64,000 nucleotides of DNA, taken from Hesseltinella vesiculosa (taxonomy: Eukaryota; Mucoromycota; Mucoromycetes; Mucorales; Cunninghamellaceae). Each line of letters opens with the position of its first letter. Within the stretch, counting starts at the first letter, position 1. The stretch is from contig MCGT01000003.1 of the NCBI GenBank assembly GCA_002104935.1, positions 744,001 through 808,000 on the forward strand, written 5' to 3'. The notes under the pieces were generated by a model that saw only the letters and a list, made by a program, of their open reading frames with translations, did no database searches and was not told the DNA's origin. Made by a program: the position numbers and the translations under genes. Below are positions 33,492 through 44,390 of this stretch, in pieces.

Positions 33492-36400
33492 AATGACGGA
33501 GCCTCATCCACGATTGATTCAAAGCGACCCTGCTGTCTCAGATGTTGCACCACTTGCCCGGTGTTCCGATTGCAAGTGCAAACGGTATCTACCCGAGTTT
33601 GAAGGACGTAGATGCTGGTACCGTACTTGCAAACGCTGTCGAAGCAGTGGCACTCGCCAACGGAGCCCTCCTGCTGAAGCCATGATCCAATGGAACGACC
33701 TCACTGAAGTCTACTCGCAATTCAGCAACAGTGTTGTCTTACCTCTCAACATTTACCTTCCTGATGATCTTGCAAGCATGCCCGAAGATTGTATCATTCG
33801 TCATGTGATCACGCATGTCTACGAAGTCACTGGCTTCGAATTTTATCTAGAGATGATCAGCTACCCATCAAGACGCTCTGCAATCGCATTATATGCCTCT
33901 TGCATCAACTCCAGTAGCCTCCAGCAGCAAATACCAGGTAACTAATCGGTACATATTAGTCTTTTTATTAATATTGAGTGACAACTCACGCTTTATGTAT
34001 ATTGTCAGAAAGGACCCTCCGGCGCTTACACGACCGTATGGTAAGATATGACTGCAACAGTCGGCTGATCGGCTTTGTGAATGTTCGGCAGCACGGATTC
34101 ACTGCACCTTGCGCCACGAAGACAGCTTCCACCCCCTAGAAATATCGACTCGCCGCCCTGTTGATGATGACGTTCGACGCTTCATCCATAGTTTCGCCAT
34201 TAGGCGAAGCCCCGCGACTGTGCACGACGAAGCGAGCGCACATTTCCCCGATGCCATGTTGACGTATGCGCAAGTATATTATTGGTACTAGCAGTCCCTT
34301 GAACGGTATTACCGATGCGAAGATAATGCACTGCGCTCCGCTAATCGCCTCTTGCAACTATATGAGGCTAACAACTTTGGACAGGTAAAGAAAGGGGAGA
34401 GGCAAATGGCAAAAAAAAAAAAAAAATTGCCAGGAGAAATAAGTGAGGGAGGTGGAAATTGGTTGTGAGACGGTGGAGCCATAGACCTTGCTATTATAGT
34501 TTAGGCACATCACAGAATAAACTGACGCTCAATCGAATGATTTTTTTTCTGCGTGCTTTATTAGCTGACATTTGGTAACGACGGAGAAAATCAGGACATC
34601 AGCTTTAATACCCCATTCTTGTTCGTCTGCACTGGTATACGCCGTGATGAAATAAGTGAACTTCACATCGATTCACCTGTCAAGACAAACCGTGAATCAT
34701 TTGAGCTCTTTGCTTTAATTGCCACCGTCAGAGGGTCTGGATTTCCCGTGGTTTACCTCCTTGTCAGGCGCCCAATTGGCCCCCGCTGAAACCAAACCAA
34801 AGAAGAAGAAAATGAAGAGACTGATAGTTATAGAGTCCACACCCTCAATCTATTCCTGATGAGTTTAAGAGATCGACATAGGCTTGATCCCACTTTTATT
34901 TTCTGCGACAATGTCAAAGATCAACTGAATGCAATCCGAAGCGTTTTCGGTCCCGAGAAAATCTGTCTCTGTATTTTGCACATCAAGAGAGCGATAGATC
35001 AATACCTCGGAGAGCCGTCCAGAGGCTTGGTTCTTTTCAGAAATTACAGCCCTACTCGTGCACGAGACGAGTTTGATTACGTAGACCCTGATTTCATTCC
35101 AATCGACGTTGGCTGCTTCAAACGGAATGGTTTGTGACTCGACAACAAGAACGCATATAACTGAAATGGTCGGTAAGAATTACGACCTCCATCATCATTT
35201 CCCTGTGCTCTTGCAAAATGGTAAGAAAAGGCAAAAAAAAAAAAAAAAAAAATTATGCATCGGTACGTTTCCTCTTTTGGATTTTTTTTTGAAGATGCCA
35301 GCGCAGCACCTCTCGCTTCTCCAGCACTATCTCGCCACAACAATCCCACCAAGCAGTAGTGCATTAAATCTATCGGTTTTGCCGTGACAGGAATTTGGTC
35401 CTTGTTTGGGTGTACCTGTACAGCAATTGGTATACCATCAATGAATGGAATACGTGGACCCGAAGCACAAGAGATGCAATCCCATCAGCAAAAACAGCCA
35501 TGATGGTTGAATCGCACTGGCAGGTGCTGAAAAGGGGTTTTTTTTTTTTGCAGTTTGCATTTCATCAAGTGTATTGATTCTTTTTTTTTTTTTTGGTCAA
35601 CTCAGAGTGGACCTCCATCATAATGAAAAGATTGCACGACGGGTGACAGCTCCATCATGGGAAAATGAGTTTCGCAACGAATGGGCAACCTTGGCATCAA
35701 GAGCAGTTCCCGATGATAGGGAGTCACTATACGAAGTGGATGCTGCCCGTTGGATTTGCGGTTGCGCTAATTTTGTCCATAGCCGCTTCCTTCTCTGCAA
35801 GCACCTTGTGCATCAGCGCCTTGAATAGGTAACAGTATGGGTCTCTTGACACCTCGACGAAATGTCATTATGAGGAACCTTCTCCCTCATACGTCATGCT
35901 TGTCCCTGTAAGTCACTGTCCAGTCCTCCCCTCCAAAAAGAATATGTTTGACTTACATTTATTTTAAAAATAGCGCGACAATGCTCCTCGATTTGAGCAA
36001 ATGGCAACACTCACCCCATACATTTTAGTGAACCTAGCTGTGGATCTTGCATCATCACGCCCAAGAACTCCACCAGCTGACTTCTCTGCGATTCCCTCCC
36101 CTCCAACTCTTCAATCACCCACCGCGCCACCACAAACAACCTTTTTTGCCACCTACCGGTGTCACTGATGATGATGTCCTCTTCATCCCGCCAACAATTG
36201 CACCATCCTACCAGCACTCTCCCCAACCCTCGCAACTCCTACCCCATCGCTGTTCTCGGCCACCCTCCCCGGAGAACGGCCAAACTACTACCTTCATTGA
36301 GATCCATGATAATGATGATGGTAGTGAAGATACGACAGTGCAGCCTACGAGACAACAGCGCCGACGTGTTCAACCAATGCAACCGACAGACGGGGAATTG

Positions 36401-36619
36401 GTGGAGCGTCTTGAAGTTTTCATGCGCGATTCCAGGAGAAGATGCCAACAGCGCCAGCAAGAGAGAGGGTCGCTGGTATCTGATGACCATGCAGTCCGTG
36501 AGTTGGAGCAAGCATTGGCTCAAGAGCGTGAGGCGTTAACACATCGCCTGCAGCAAATCGACGAAGAAATAACGCAGCATCGCCAGCAGATTCTTCGTAG
36601 CAGCCATAGACGAGACTAG
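33402..36619 (+). pseudogene. MULE transposase, broken by stops and frameshifts
   Basis: Fragments read in order. MTSRNIGRLSNTAIQRYIE is followed by a TGA, then a Cys-rich N-terminal domain (ARCSDCKCKRYLPEFEGRRC, RTCKRCRSS). Next are a DNA-binding-like region, a frame change at about 34100, HIDSPVKTN (first catalytic Asp, about 34670), FIFCDNVKDQLNAI (second Asp, about 34908) and MVESHWQVLKR (Glu, about 35510). A SWIM finger CGCANFVHSRFLLCKHLV (about 35759-35813) and a Gln/Arg-rich coiled-coil tail to 36619 complete it. Intron-like gaps with poly-A/T tracts occur at 34385-34564 and elsewhere. Stops interrupt at about 33460, 34137, 34289 and 34786. The D-D-E triad and SWIM finger place it in the Mutator superfamily, known for cut-and-paste transposition. 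The Glu/Arg tail could be element-specific. Confidence 0.8.
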
Positions 36620-36910
36620 CTTAATCAACTTGACAACGATGAGCAAATCTACTTGACGGTATTGCACAGCAGGTACGAGAATATTTGCCAACCGAACAAG
36701 TCTCACGATTCGATGATGCAATGGCGCTTGACGTTGACCGCTACTCGGAGGGAAGTCGCAAACACAATCGGGCAAACCATACGCTTCGAAACTGGAGGGA
36801 TGGCACACGGAATAGATTACACATGTCATTAGATGGTGTCAGGACATAGCGTTCGATAATCGTCCAAGACTGCTTAGCTGTTGACAGTGCCGTCCAATAA
36901 AAGGCGTGGT

Positions 36911-37190
36911 GGGAAGTTGTTGTTTCCATCTACATCGTATCTTCCAATGTAACGCTGAATTGCAGTGGTAGATAGTCGTCCAATGTTGCGCGATGTCATG
37001 ATGGTTGGGTTGAGTTGATAGAAACATGAATGAATAAAAGGTCGAAAAGGAGAAGTAAAGAAAAAAAGAAGGAAGAGAGGCGTGCTTCCCAATTTTTTTT
37101 ATACCAGGTTCCAAAAGAATCTGGGTAGAGGTGTAGACAAAATACCCAAAAAGAGAAGCGTGTATCTGTGAATTCCTTTAGACTGCCAAG
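36911..37190 (-). repeat. Right terminal inverted repeat of the MULE
   Basis: On the minus strand it repeats the element's left arm, including the start MTSRNIGRLSTTAIQRYIG. It still reads RYIGRYDVDG where the left copy has a stop. It ends with the 19-bp motif TCTAAAGGAATTCACAGAT shared with the far left end. The sequence inside it on the minus strand (PPRLLLDGTVNS) does not continue as transposase. Confidence 0.85.
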
Positions 37191-37199
37191 GTTTTTTGC

Positions 37200-37530
37200 A
37201 CAACAGTACCTGCACTACACAACACACACACTTCACACCAGCTACAGTGCCACCCATACTATGCAGTGCACACCAGCTGCTGTGACCTGCAACCCTGTTG
37301 CGGTGAAAAGCAGCAGCGATGATGTCCACCCTGCCAAAACCGCCACCATCAGTCCAAGTGCTGACCAGTCACCCAGAGCACAACAGCACCAGCTCTACAC
37401 AGCACACACACTTCACACCAGTTACAGTGCCATCCATACTAGCAGTGCACACCAGCTGCAATGACCTGCGACCGTGTTGCGGTGAAAAACAGCAGCGATG
37501 ACACGCACCCTACCACAAGCACCACCAAAT
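37200..37530. repeat. Two imperfect copies of a roughly 180-bp unit
   Basis: Copies begin at about 37200 and 37380. Shared landmarks are ACACACACTTCACACCAG, ACAGTGCCA-CCATACTA, CAGTGCACACCAGCTG and GTTGCGGTGAAAA-CAGCAG. Identity looks like 85-90 percent. It abuts the right end of the MULE. Open frames across it (Thr/His-rich) reflect the repeat's composition and are not taken as a gene. Confidence 0.8.
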
Positions 37531-37544
37531 AAAAAATCAGCCAT

Positions 37545-37735
37545 CCTCATCGGCGGCCACCATCGAGCTGAAAATGGGCTGGTCGTCAAAGTGGAATCAA
37601 GGGTTACTGACGCTCACGAGCGTGAAACTACAACCACCTTCTTTTTTTGCCCCTACCATTTGCTTCAGGGACAGCTTACTTTGCTACGGTTTCCTTTTTA
37701 TCAATGGCATCGGCATTCTCTTGAGCAGAATCCAA
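37545..37735 (-). pseudogene. NASP gene fragment (exon 2/3 region)
   Basis: On the minus strand this matches 42816-43000 of the NASP gene: the DDQPTFTS-like exon start, the intron, the CCATTTGCTTC-GGGACAG exon end and the AIDKKE segment. It is a third, very short copy. On the plus strand it then runs into the sequence that begins the 37768 repeat unit. It has no coding potential of its own. Confidence 0.75.
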
Positions 37736-37767
37736 AATATCCGAGACGCTACGTCTCCTTTTCTTTT

Positions 37768-40700
37768 TTACTTCAGCCTGTATCAGGTTAGGAAAGTGAA
37801 GCTTGAATAATCAAGTAACCCATCTTCATACAGATATCAACATGACGTCTCTCATCCTTTCTTTTCTCTTTGATGTTTTTACAGCATTATTTGCCCTGTT
37901 CACTGATGGCAATTTAATAGGTATATGATATGGATATGTATACGTAATCATTTTTCTTTTTGCTTCCCCTTACCTTTTGGGTCGGAAGGGGAAGGGCCAG
38001 GAGAGGGACTTGGGCCAGAGGAGGAAGAGGACGACCCAGATGACGAGCCCCAGGAAGACCTGGATGACGAGCCGGAGGAGGACCCGGATGACGAGCCGGA
38101 TGAGGAAGAGGAGGTAAGCCATTCGCCTGGAGCACCTTTCCCCTTCATCTCCGTCCACACGACCTGGCTTTCATGCTTCAGATAATCAAACAGTTGGCAC
38201 CGCTGTCAAATGCTGTATACCATCGGCTTAACCAGTTCTAAATAATAAGCTTGCCGCCGGTAGAGAGCGAACATTTCCAAACCGGATATCGGCAAACGAT
38301 TCCCCGAAGCAATGGCGACAGCTTACTTACCGTCACTTGCTCTTGGAACGGTAAGTAGCTCAGAATGATCAGTAGCAACTCCAAGGGCAGCGAGAGCATG
38401 GCAAATCGTCGAGGTGTTGGATTCTTGGATGGCTTTTTTGTTGGTTTTTTACCCATTTTGTGCGGTATGTGGGAAAAAAAGAAAAAGAGCATTTTCCAAA
38501 CCGGGTATCGACGAACGATCCCCCGGAGCAAAGGCGACAGCTTACTTACCCTCACTTGCTCTTGGAACGGTAAGTAGCTCACAATAATCAAAAGCAACTC
38601 CAAGGGCAGCGACAGCATGGCAAATCGTCGAGGTGTTGGCTTCTTGGATGGTTTTTTACTGGTTTTTTACCCATTATGTCTGTGGGAAAAAAAAGAAAGA
38701 AAGAAAAAAAAAACGACCTGTCAATGCGCGTTTTCAATCCCCTTTTTCCTTCTTCTCATTTTTATTGGTCAGTTCCTGCTGGTTTCAGCTGTTTTGGCCA
38801 TCATTTTTGATTAACTTTGGTTGCGTAGTTTCAAATGCCACTTTTTTTCCCATCGTTTAATCATGTTTTTTGCTCCATTTCTGTTTACCCACGATAAATC
38901 GACAGTGAAACGGTATTGAAAAGGCGTTCTTGGTTTCATTTTAATGATTAGAATCAAGGCTATCCGATGGTATACATAAGTATTAATACTGACAGAGTAA
39001 AAGATTCTCAAGTTATTGTGTCACCAAAACTCTTCAACTGTTTCGAACAAAAGGGCGACCCCCCCCCCACAATCACTCGCACAATAGCGCTCTGTTTTTT
39101 TCCATTCATTGACACAAGACATCACTTTTAACTTCAAATACACCTGGTTGCGTGTAAATGGATGAAAAAAAAAAGTAAGATGTTTTGAGGAAAAATAAAG
39201 GCCACCCACGTACGAGTCAGTTCCGAAATTGGAGTGTCGCTTGAGTTATTATCGGGTATCTGAATCACATGATAGTATAGTCGTTTGCCTTGACAATGGA
39301 CTTCTTCAATCAACTGGGGGAGAGCAAGGTTTATAGAACCATTCGGGAGACCCGCAAAATGACTGAGAAGTGCGCGAAAAAAGTAAAATCTAGTGCAGTC
39401 CTCGAAAAAAAGGGCAAGTCCTTCCTTTTTTCTTTTTCATTTTCTTCCTTCGCTTGGCTCCCTGTCTTCTTTTTTTCCTTCTCCCCCGAGGCTTTCAGGC
39501 GCACACTTGAATAGAAATCAAAACGGGTATACACCAGTTACCTCTACATAGCCATACCTGGGCAACCAACCTTCAAGCTGAGCTAGATACTGGCACTTTT
39601 TTTTTAAATACAGAAATGTGGCAACCAAAAAAAAACATCAATAAAATAATGGAAAAAAGGGGGGATTTGAAACTACGCAATGATCGATCGATGCCATCGA
39701 TCGTGGGGACGAAGTGATTTCCATATTTGTGGTCATGGGAAAGTGAGTCCCCCCCCCCCCAATTTTTTTCCTTTTCGTTTTTTACTTCGTGGTCGGAAAC
39801 CTTTGTCCTCCAGGTTGTTCATATGATATTTGCATAGGCTACATTGATGAACGGCCGCAAGAGATTCTGGAAGTCCTACTCTTTGTTGTATGCATTCATT
39901 TGTATGCAGTAGGTAGTAGGGGTGAAGGCGGTAAGTGCGCTTATCAGTGGCTATTGCCGGAGACCTTGGATTTAAGCTCGCCTTATGACGTCTCTTGGTA
40001 ATGAAGGTGAATCGCCAACGATTGACTCCTCAACAGAGGGTAATTCCTCACCGGAGAGATGATGTAAATGTTGGCCAAGTTTGGGGTTCTGCTGCTGTTG
40101 CTCGCAAGCAGGTGGGGTGCTAACCCGTGGTCTTCCTGCGAAAGTAACGGCACAATTGACTGCATTTAGTCGTAGTATTGGTCGTCTCGGGGGCAATCCC
40201 CTTGATGGTAGGCCGGAAAGAAGTGTGGGCCAGGAGGTCACAATGCTACAGGTGATTGGTTGCAACACCTGTGAACCTTAAAAATCACGAAAGAACAGCA
40301 CTGGCGATCTATGGCAGCCAAGCTCGTAGTGGTTTATCTGTTCAAGAGGGGAATTTTAGCTGAATGAACAGCACTACCGTTTGCTCTGTAAGTGGTGTCA
40401 CTCCGGCAAGGGATAGTCATAGGGACAAAGATGGCTTCTGGTGGGGAGGATTTCCACCCTCTGAAAAAAAGAAAAAAAAAATAAACCAACCACTCAATAA
40501 AAAAGTTTTACAATAAACACATTCCTCATTTACTTTATTTTTTGATCGTTTAGTTTCTTTTTCCTACAATTAAATGGCAAAGGAAGAATACTTTACCGGG
40601 CGGGGGTTCCTCCAGATCATTCAGGTGAGCAAGTGATCTCTATTAAAAAAAAATAGAGTGCCGCCATTCACATGGCCAGTAATTTTTAACTGCTTTTGTC

Positions 40701-41390
40701 AAGCTGAGGAGAGCTACTTTGAAGCAGGAACAACATTGGAAGAGCTATACTTTCCAAAATGGATGGCCGTGCTCGCTGATGACGAGCTGTCTCGTGTGCA
40801 CCAGCCAGGAATCAAAGGCAGAGTGGGTATTCTGAATATGGCAATCCATTTTCTTTTGAGAAAAAAAAAATTACACAAACGTGCACAGCAGTTTTGAGTG
40901 ATAGGATCGATGTGACATTTTGTATGGGTGCGCAAATGCATGGACGATGGTGGTGCTGAAAAGATCAGGTCGATTAGTAAAAGTCGCCCAGCCAACTTTG
41001 GATGAGCTTCGTTTTGGCACCTCCGATTCACCAGCTAAAAAAAATGGAAAAGCGGCCGTTTTCGCCAGAGGATCCCCAGGCCATTTGATTAAAAAATCAC
41101 TAGGTCACATGATTGATGTTTTCATTTCATGGTATGGCTGCCCCAGTGGCTCCAATACAAGAGCAGGTGTCTAGGGTGGTAGCTTATTGTCACGGCCTTC
41201 TGTGTGCGCCTGCCATTCTTTTTAGTATCCATGGCACACTTGCTTATGTTAAAAAAAAAAGCTTCAACCTGGGAACGAAAACGACAAAAACGAAAACGCG
41301 TACAAATGCCAGAGCGGTTGCTTTTTTTTTTCTTTTTCAGTCTCCTCATCTCTTCACCTTCTTTTTTTATATTTTGGGTCTCCAAGCGCT
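37768..41390. repeat. Large repeat unit I (pair of 45166-48535)
   Basis: Segments in the same order and orientation recur at 45166-48535. They are CAGCCTGTATCAGGTTAGG plus the F-box gene (37770-38820 versus 45168-46015), 39780-40480 versus 46915-47600, and 40560-41390 versus 47725-48540. Identity is high, with point changes and small indels. The stretch 38820-39780 differs between units. Apart from F-box sequence I see no gene in it; 39780-41390 holds only broken frames. A plus-strand ORF at 39293-39514 (MDFFNQLGESK...) is not recognised. Confidence 0.8.
37948..38618 (-). pseudogene. Ser-rich F-box gene copy, broken, plus an extra 5' partial copy
   Basis: The minus strand holds one full-length relative of the 45339-45860 gene: MGKKPTKKPSKNPTPRRFAM, F-box, PVWK, a frame break near 38265, VVWTEMKGKGAPGEWL and a Ser/Gly tail ending PKGKGKQKEK. 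Immediately upstream, in frame, stands another F-box start (MLSLPLELLLIIVSYLPFQE), so two F-box domains are read in tandem from 38618. The frame break after CRYPVWK ends the protein early (CSLSTGGKLII). The tail ORF at 38160-37948 stays open. Probably non-functional, though the short tandem F-box protein could still be made. Confidence 0.7.
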
Positions 41391-41866
41391 TGACATCCGC
41401 TGGGCAAAACACCATGGGCGGCTTCGACTCACTGCAGAAGCGCACCTACTATCGTGACGCTCGAGAGTGACAGCGTGGAGACGATTGTGATCTGAACATG
41501 GACGAAGGCGACAGCTCTGACCGTTACGGAGATCGAGATCGATCACGACGAATCCATCGCAACCGCTCACCGTTTCATCGCTCCGGAAAGGACCACTCGG
41601 AAAGAGACTGCTCTGGCAGAGATTGCTCCGAAAGAAGCCGCTTGGACAAAAACAGGGACAGACATGCCAGAGACGGACACAACCGCCACGACAAGAGGCA
41701 GAGGTCATGAATGCAAATACATAAATTCACATTGCACCAGCTTAATCGAGTTCATTTCATTGCGGGGATGGGTCTATCATTTACAGCTGAGGAAAAAAAA
41801 AGATGGAAGATTTCAGCGCGTTGGCATTCGGAGCAGATTGCTGGCAGCCAACTGAGGATGCTTCAG
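41376..41866 (+). pseudogene. PPIL4 3'-end copy joined to a uL4m fragment
   Basis: This matches the PPIL4 last exon and downstream region (29811-30240): [20 protein letters not shown], then a TGA replacing Arg, then the R/D/S repeat region reduced in length and ending HDKRQRS. The 3' flanking sequence up to TCATTTACAG is also shared. From about 41812 a short stretch (CAGCGCGTTGG...GGCAGCCAA) matches the antisense of uL4m (about 30387-30455). Almost all of uL4m is missing. No start or upstream domains are present, so it is not functional. Confidence 0.8.
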
Positions 41867-41992
41867 CCAAGCCACCATTCTCGTTGCGCCACGGCCATTT
41901 TTGGGATGGCTGTCCCCGCTGCATCATGCCCTCCTCGAACGTGTAGATGTGGATAGCTTGGTTTAGTTTATTTTATTTTTACGGAGATTTGC

Positions 41993-43356
41993 TTAGGATG
42001 ATTTTGGCTTCTTTCCTGTAGTTGGCTCGGTATCCTTGGCCTTGCGCTTGACAAGGGTCGACAGGTCGTTGACAGGCGCATCAGGGTTGGAAGGTTTGGC
42101 CAGTTCTACCTTTCCATCGTTGTTGAGCATGCCGCCAAACAGGCTCTTAAGGATCTCCTTGGCCTCCTTTTCTGATTCTTGCTTGGTTTCAAGCTCTTGG
42201 ATCTACACAAAATAAATTAATAAATAAATAATCAGCCAACCTCTCCGGTATGTCTTGTGGTCTTGCCTTTTCTTTCATATCAGGTATCAAGTGGTTGATT
42301 TCTTGGATTTCCTTCTTTGCCTCATCGGAAGGTGCTTGCACGCTTTTGCCTTTGCCATTGTCAGCGTCAGAGCTTTGTTCTAGTACTCGGATGCGGCCAT
42401 CCAACACTTGCACCACCTTGTGCATTTGCTCCAGTGACTGGGGAATGTCATCCGAGAGCTCCAGTGCCAGGGCGTATTTGTAATGGATTTCGGCCAGTTG
42501 GCGGTCATCGGCAGCCAGCAAGTCGCTCTTGATTTCCAACGCCTTTTTCAGATCAGGCAATGCTTCATTGAATTTTTCTGTGCACAAAGGGGGATGAGGC
42601 AAGCTTCGCATCCGTGCATCGTTCCTTCTTACCCGTTTCCAAGGACACGTCGCCAAGGCAGAGCAGGACATCGGCAAGCTTGAGTTTTGCAGCTTCGCCG
42701 TCGTCCTTTTCAAAGATAATCCGAGCAGCGTCCAGTATTTGCCAAGCAGTTTCGAAATCGTCTTGTTGGTCATCTTCGTCATCGTCCTCATCAGATTCAT
42801 CGGCGGCAACCGTCGAGGTGAAAGTGGGCTGGTCGTCAAAGTGGAATCGAGGGTTACTGACGCTCACTAACATGAATCTACAATCAGCATCGTCGTTTTC
42901 TTTTTTTCGATCCTACCATTTGCTTCGGGGACAGCTTGCTTTGCTTCGATTTCCTTTTTATCAATGGCATCGGCATTCTCTTGAGCAGAATCGCCTAATA
43001 CGGTGTTGCGCTCGATGGCCGATTCGAGCAGAGCACGACCATATAAAAAGTACGCGTCTCCACTAGCAGGATCCAGTTCACCATGAAGCTCATCGCTATG
43101 GCAAATAAATAAATAAAAATTCAAGCGGTCACCATGATGTTTGTATTTTGATGGCAACCATAAGGCGCAGCGTGACGATGGTCAAGATCAAAAAAAAAAA
43201 AAAAGGAAGCATACAGCATCCACTCAAGAAAAAGGCTTACAGTTTTTGGCATGCTTCGCTAAGTTTGGAAGTACACGCATCAAAGTCGCCTCGCTTAAAG
43301 TCGTCTTGTCCTTCGGCAATCAATTGCTCAATGCTCAGTTCAGGTTCGTCGCTCAT
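41993..43356 (-). CDS. Histone chaperone of the NASP/Hif1/Sim3 (SHNi-TPR) family
   Basis: Exons are 43356-43241, 43095-42917, 42866-42633, 42577 to about 42247, and 42202-41993. The first four join in phase. The N-terminus MSDEPELSIEQLIAEGQDDF starts the first TPR. SDAYFLYG-type helix pairs (GDAYFLYGRALLES), a strongly acidic insert (DESDEDDDEDDQQDDFET), and KLADVLLCLGDVSLE / IHYKYALALEL helices follow. IKSDLLAADDRQLAEIHYKY is the SHNi-TPR signature region. The last exon is EAKEILKSLFGGML... with a basic tail (VKRKAKDTEP...KKPKSS), a likely nuclear signal. The family binds H3-H4. The exon 4 donor is unclear: neither CAAGACATACC nor GAGAG|GTTGGC closes in phase, so the 3' end may already be damaged, or reading continues to a stop at 42189. 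It is the only near-complete copy here. Confidence 0.78.
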
Positions 43357-43664
43357 ATCGGTTATTGCAGAATTGCAGAAAGAGAAAAAAAATTGGCGGC
43401 AGGCGGCCGCGACTTTTTTTTTTTTTTTTGGCCAGGAAAAAGGAGGCGCTTGTGATTGTTGATTGGCTGGGTAAGCTGCGATTTTGATTGGTCCTTGGCT
43501 TGTGCTGAATCATCAAAGCCCACGGATTTTTTCGCAGTTTGAAGGTCATGACAAAGCACTGCATTCTTTATTTAGGTTCGCTTTGCTTTTGCCTCTTCTC
43601 TTTCTTTTCATTTTTTTTCCCCAATACTACCTTCCCCCCACTCATTTATAGATATAGAACCACC

Positions 43665-44390
43665 ATGCCTACTGCTTTGAACAAGGACCGTCCATTGATT
43701 GTTGGCCCCGAAACGCCTGTCTCTCCATACCCATTCTCCATCAGCGGCACCGTTGTCAAAGGCTTTGGTCGAGGGTCCAAGGAGCTTGGCATCCCTACCG
43801 GTAAAAAGAGCATAAAGGAAGTGGATGGCCAGACTAACAGATTGTTGTCGTAGCCAATCTGAATGATGATGCTCTTGAACGGTTGTATCAAGGGTTGGAC
43901 TTGGGTGTTTATTACGGCTGGGCTCAAGTCGGACCTCTCAACTCCACAGTATACCCCATGGTGATGAGCGTTGGCTGGAATCCATACTACAAAAATGAGA
44001 AGCGATCCGCTGTAAGCAAGCCTATTAAGGTTTTGGCGGGAAGGGTGCCAGGGTCTTTTTTTTCCGGGGCCACTCATTCTTTTTTCTATTTCCCAGGAAG
44101 TTCATATTTTGCACGAATTCCCTGAAGACTTTTATGGCAGTGAATTGAAAGTCATTGTGATGGGCTACATTCGCCCAGAACAAAACTATCCCTCTCTTGG
44201 TAAGTAAAAAGGAGGCAGTGGCAAAAGGGAGGAACACCCAGACGGAGGGGCTGACCGTTGACCCGGATTTTTTTTTTTGTTAGATGCATTGATTACTGAC
44301 ATTCACACGGATATGGAAGTGGCACGACAATCGCTGAAGAGACTTGCCTATGAAAAAGCTCAAACAAATCCTCTTTTCGTTGGCCAATGA
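43665..44390 (+). CDS. FMN1: Riboflavin kinase
   Basis: Four exons close in phase: 43665-43800, 43854-44011, 44097-44199 and 44284-44390, giving 167 residues. Signature elements are [20 protein letters not shown] with the PTAN motif (completed across the first splice), [48 protein letters not shown] and [13 protein letters not shown]. The enzyme converts riboflavin to FMN with ATP. The size fits a monofunctional eukaryotic kinase without FAD synthetase. It is single-copy, embedded between two copies of a large repeat, and diverges from the NASP gene (308 bp between starts). Confidence 0.96.

Larger units (their letters stand above)
32704..37190. mobile_element. Decayed Mutator-like (MULE) DNA transposon
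   Basis: The element is bounded by inverted copies of TCTAAAGGAATTCACAGAT at about 32704-32722 and 37166-37186. Long terminal inverted repeats (33215-33491 and 36911-37165) extend into the transposase N-terminal coding sequence. The transposase is of MULE type with a SWIM zinc finger. Between the outer motif and the rest of the left repeat lies about 490 bp with no counterpart on the right, either a nested insertion or a right-end deletion. I could not see a clean 8-11 bp target-site duplication. Several in-frame stops show the copy is no longer autonomous. Confidence 0.75.

Noticed and set aside
36047..36619. Independent gene with a Gln/Arg coiled coil
   Set aside because: It follows the SWIM finger of the MULE transposase in order and orientation and lies inside the inverted repeats, so it is best read as the transposase tail.
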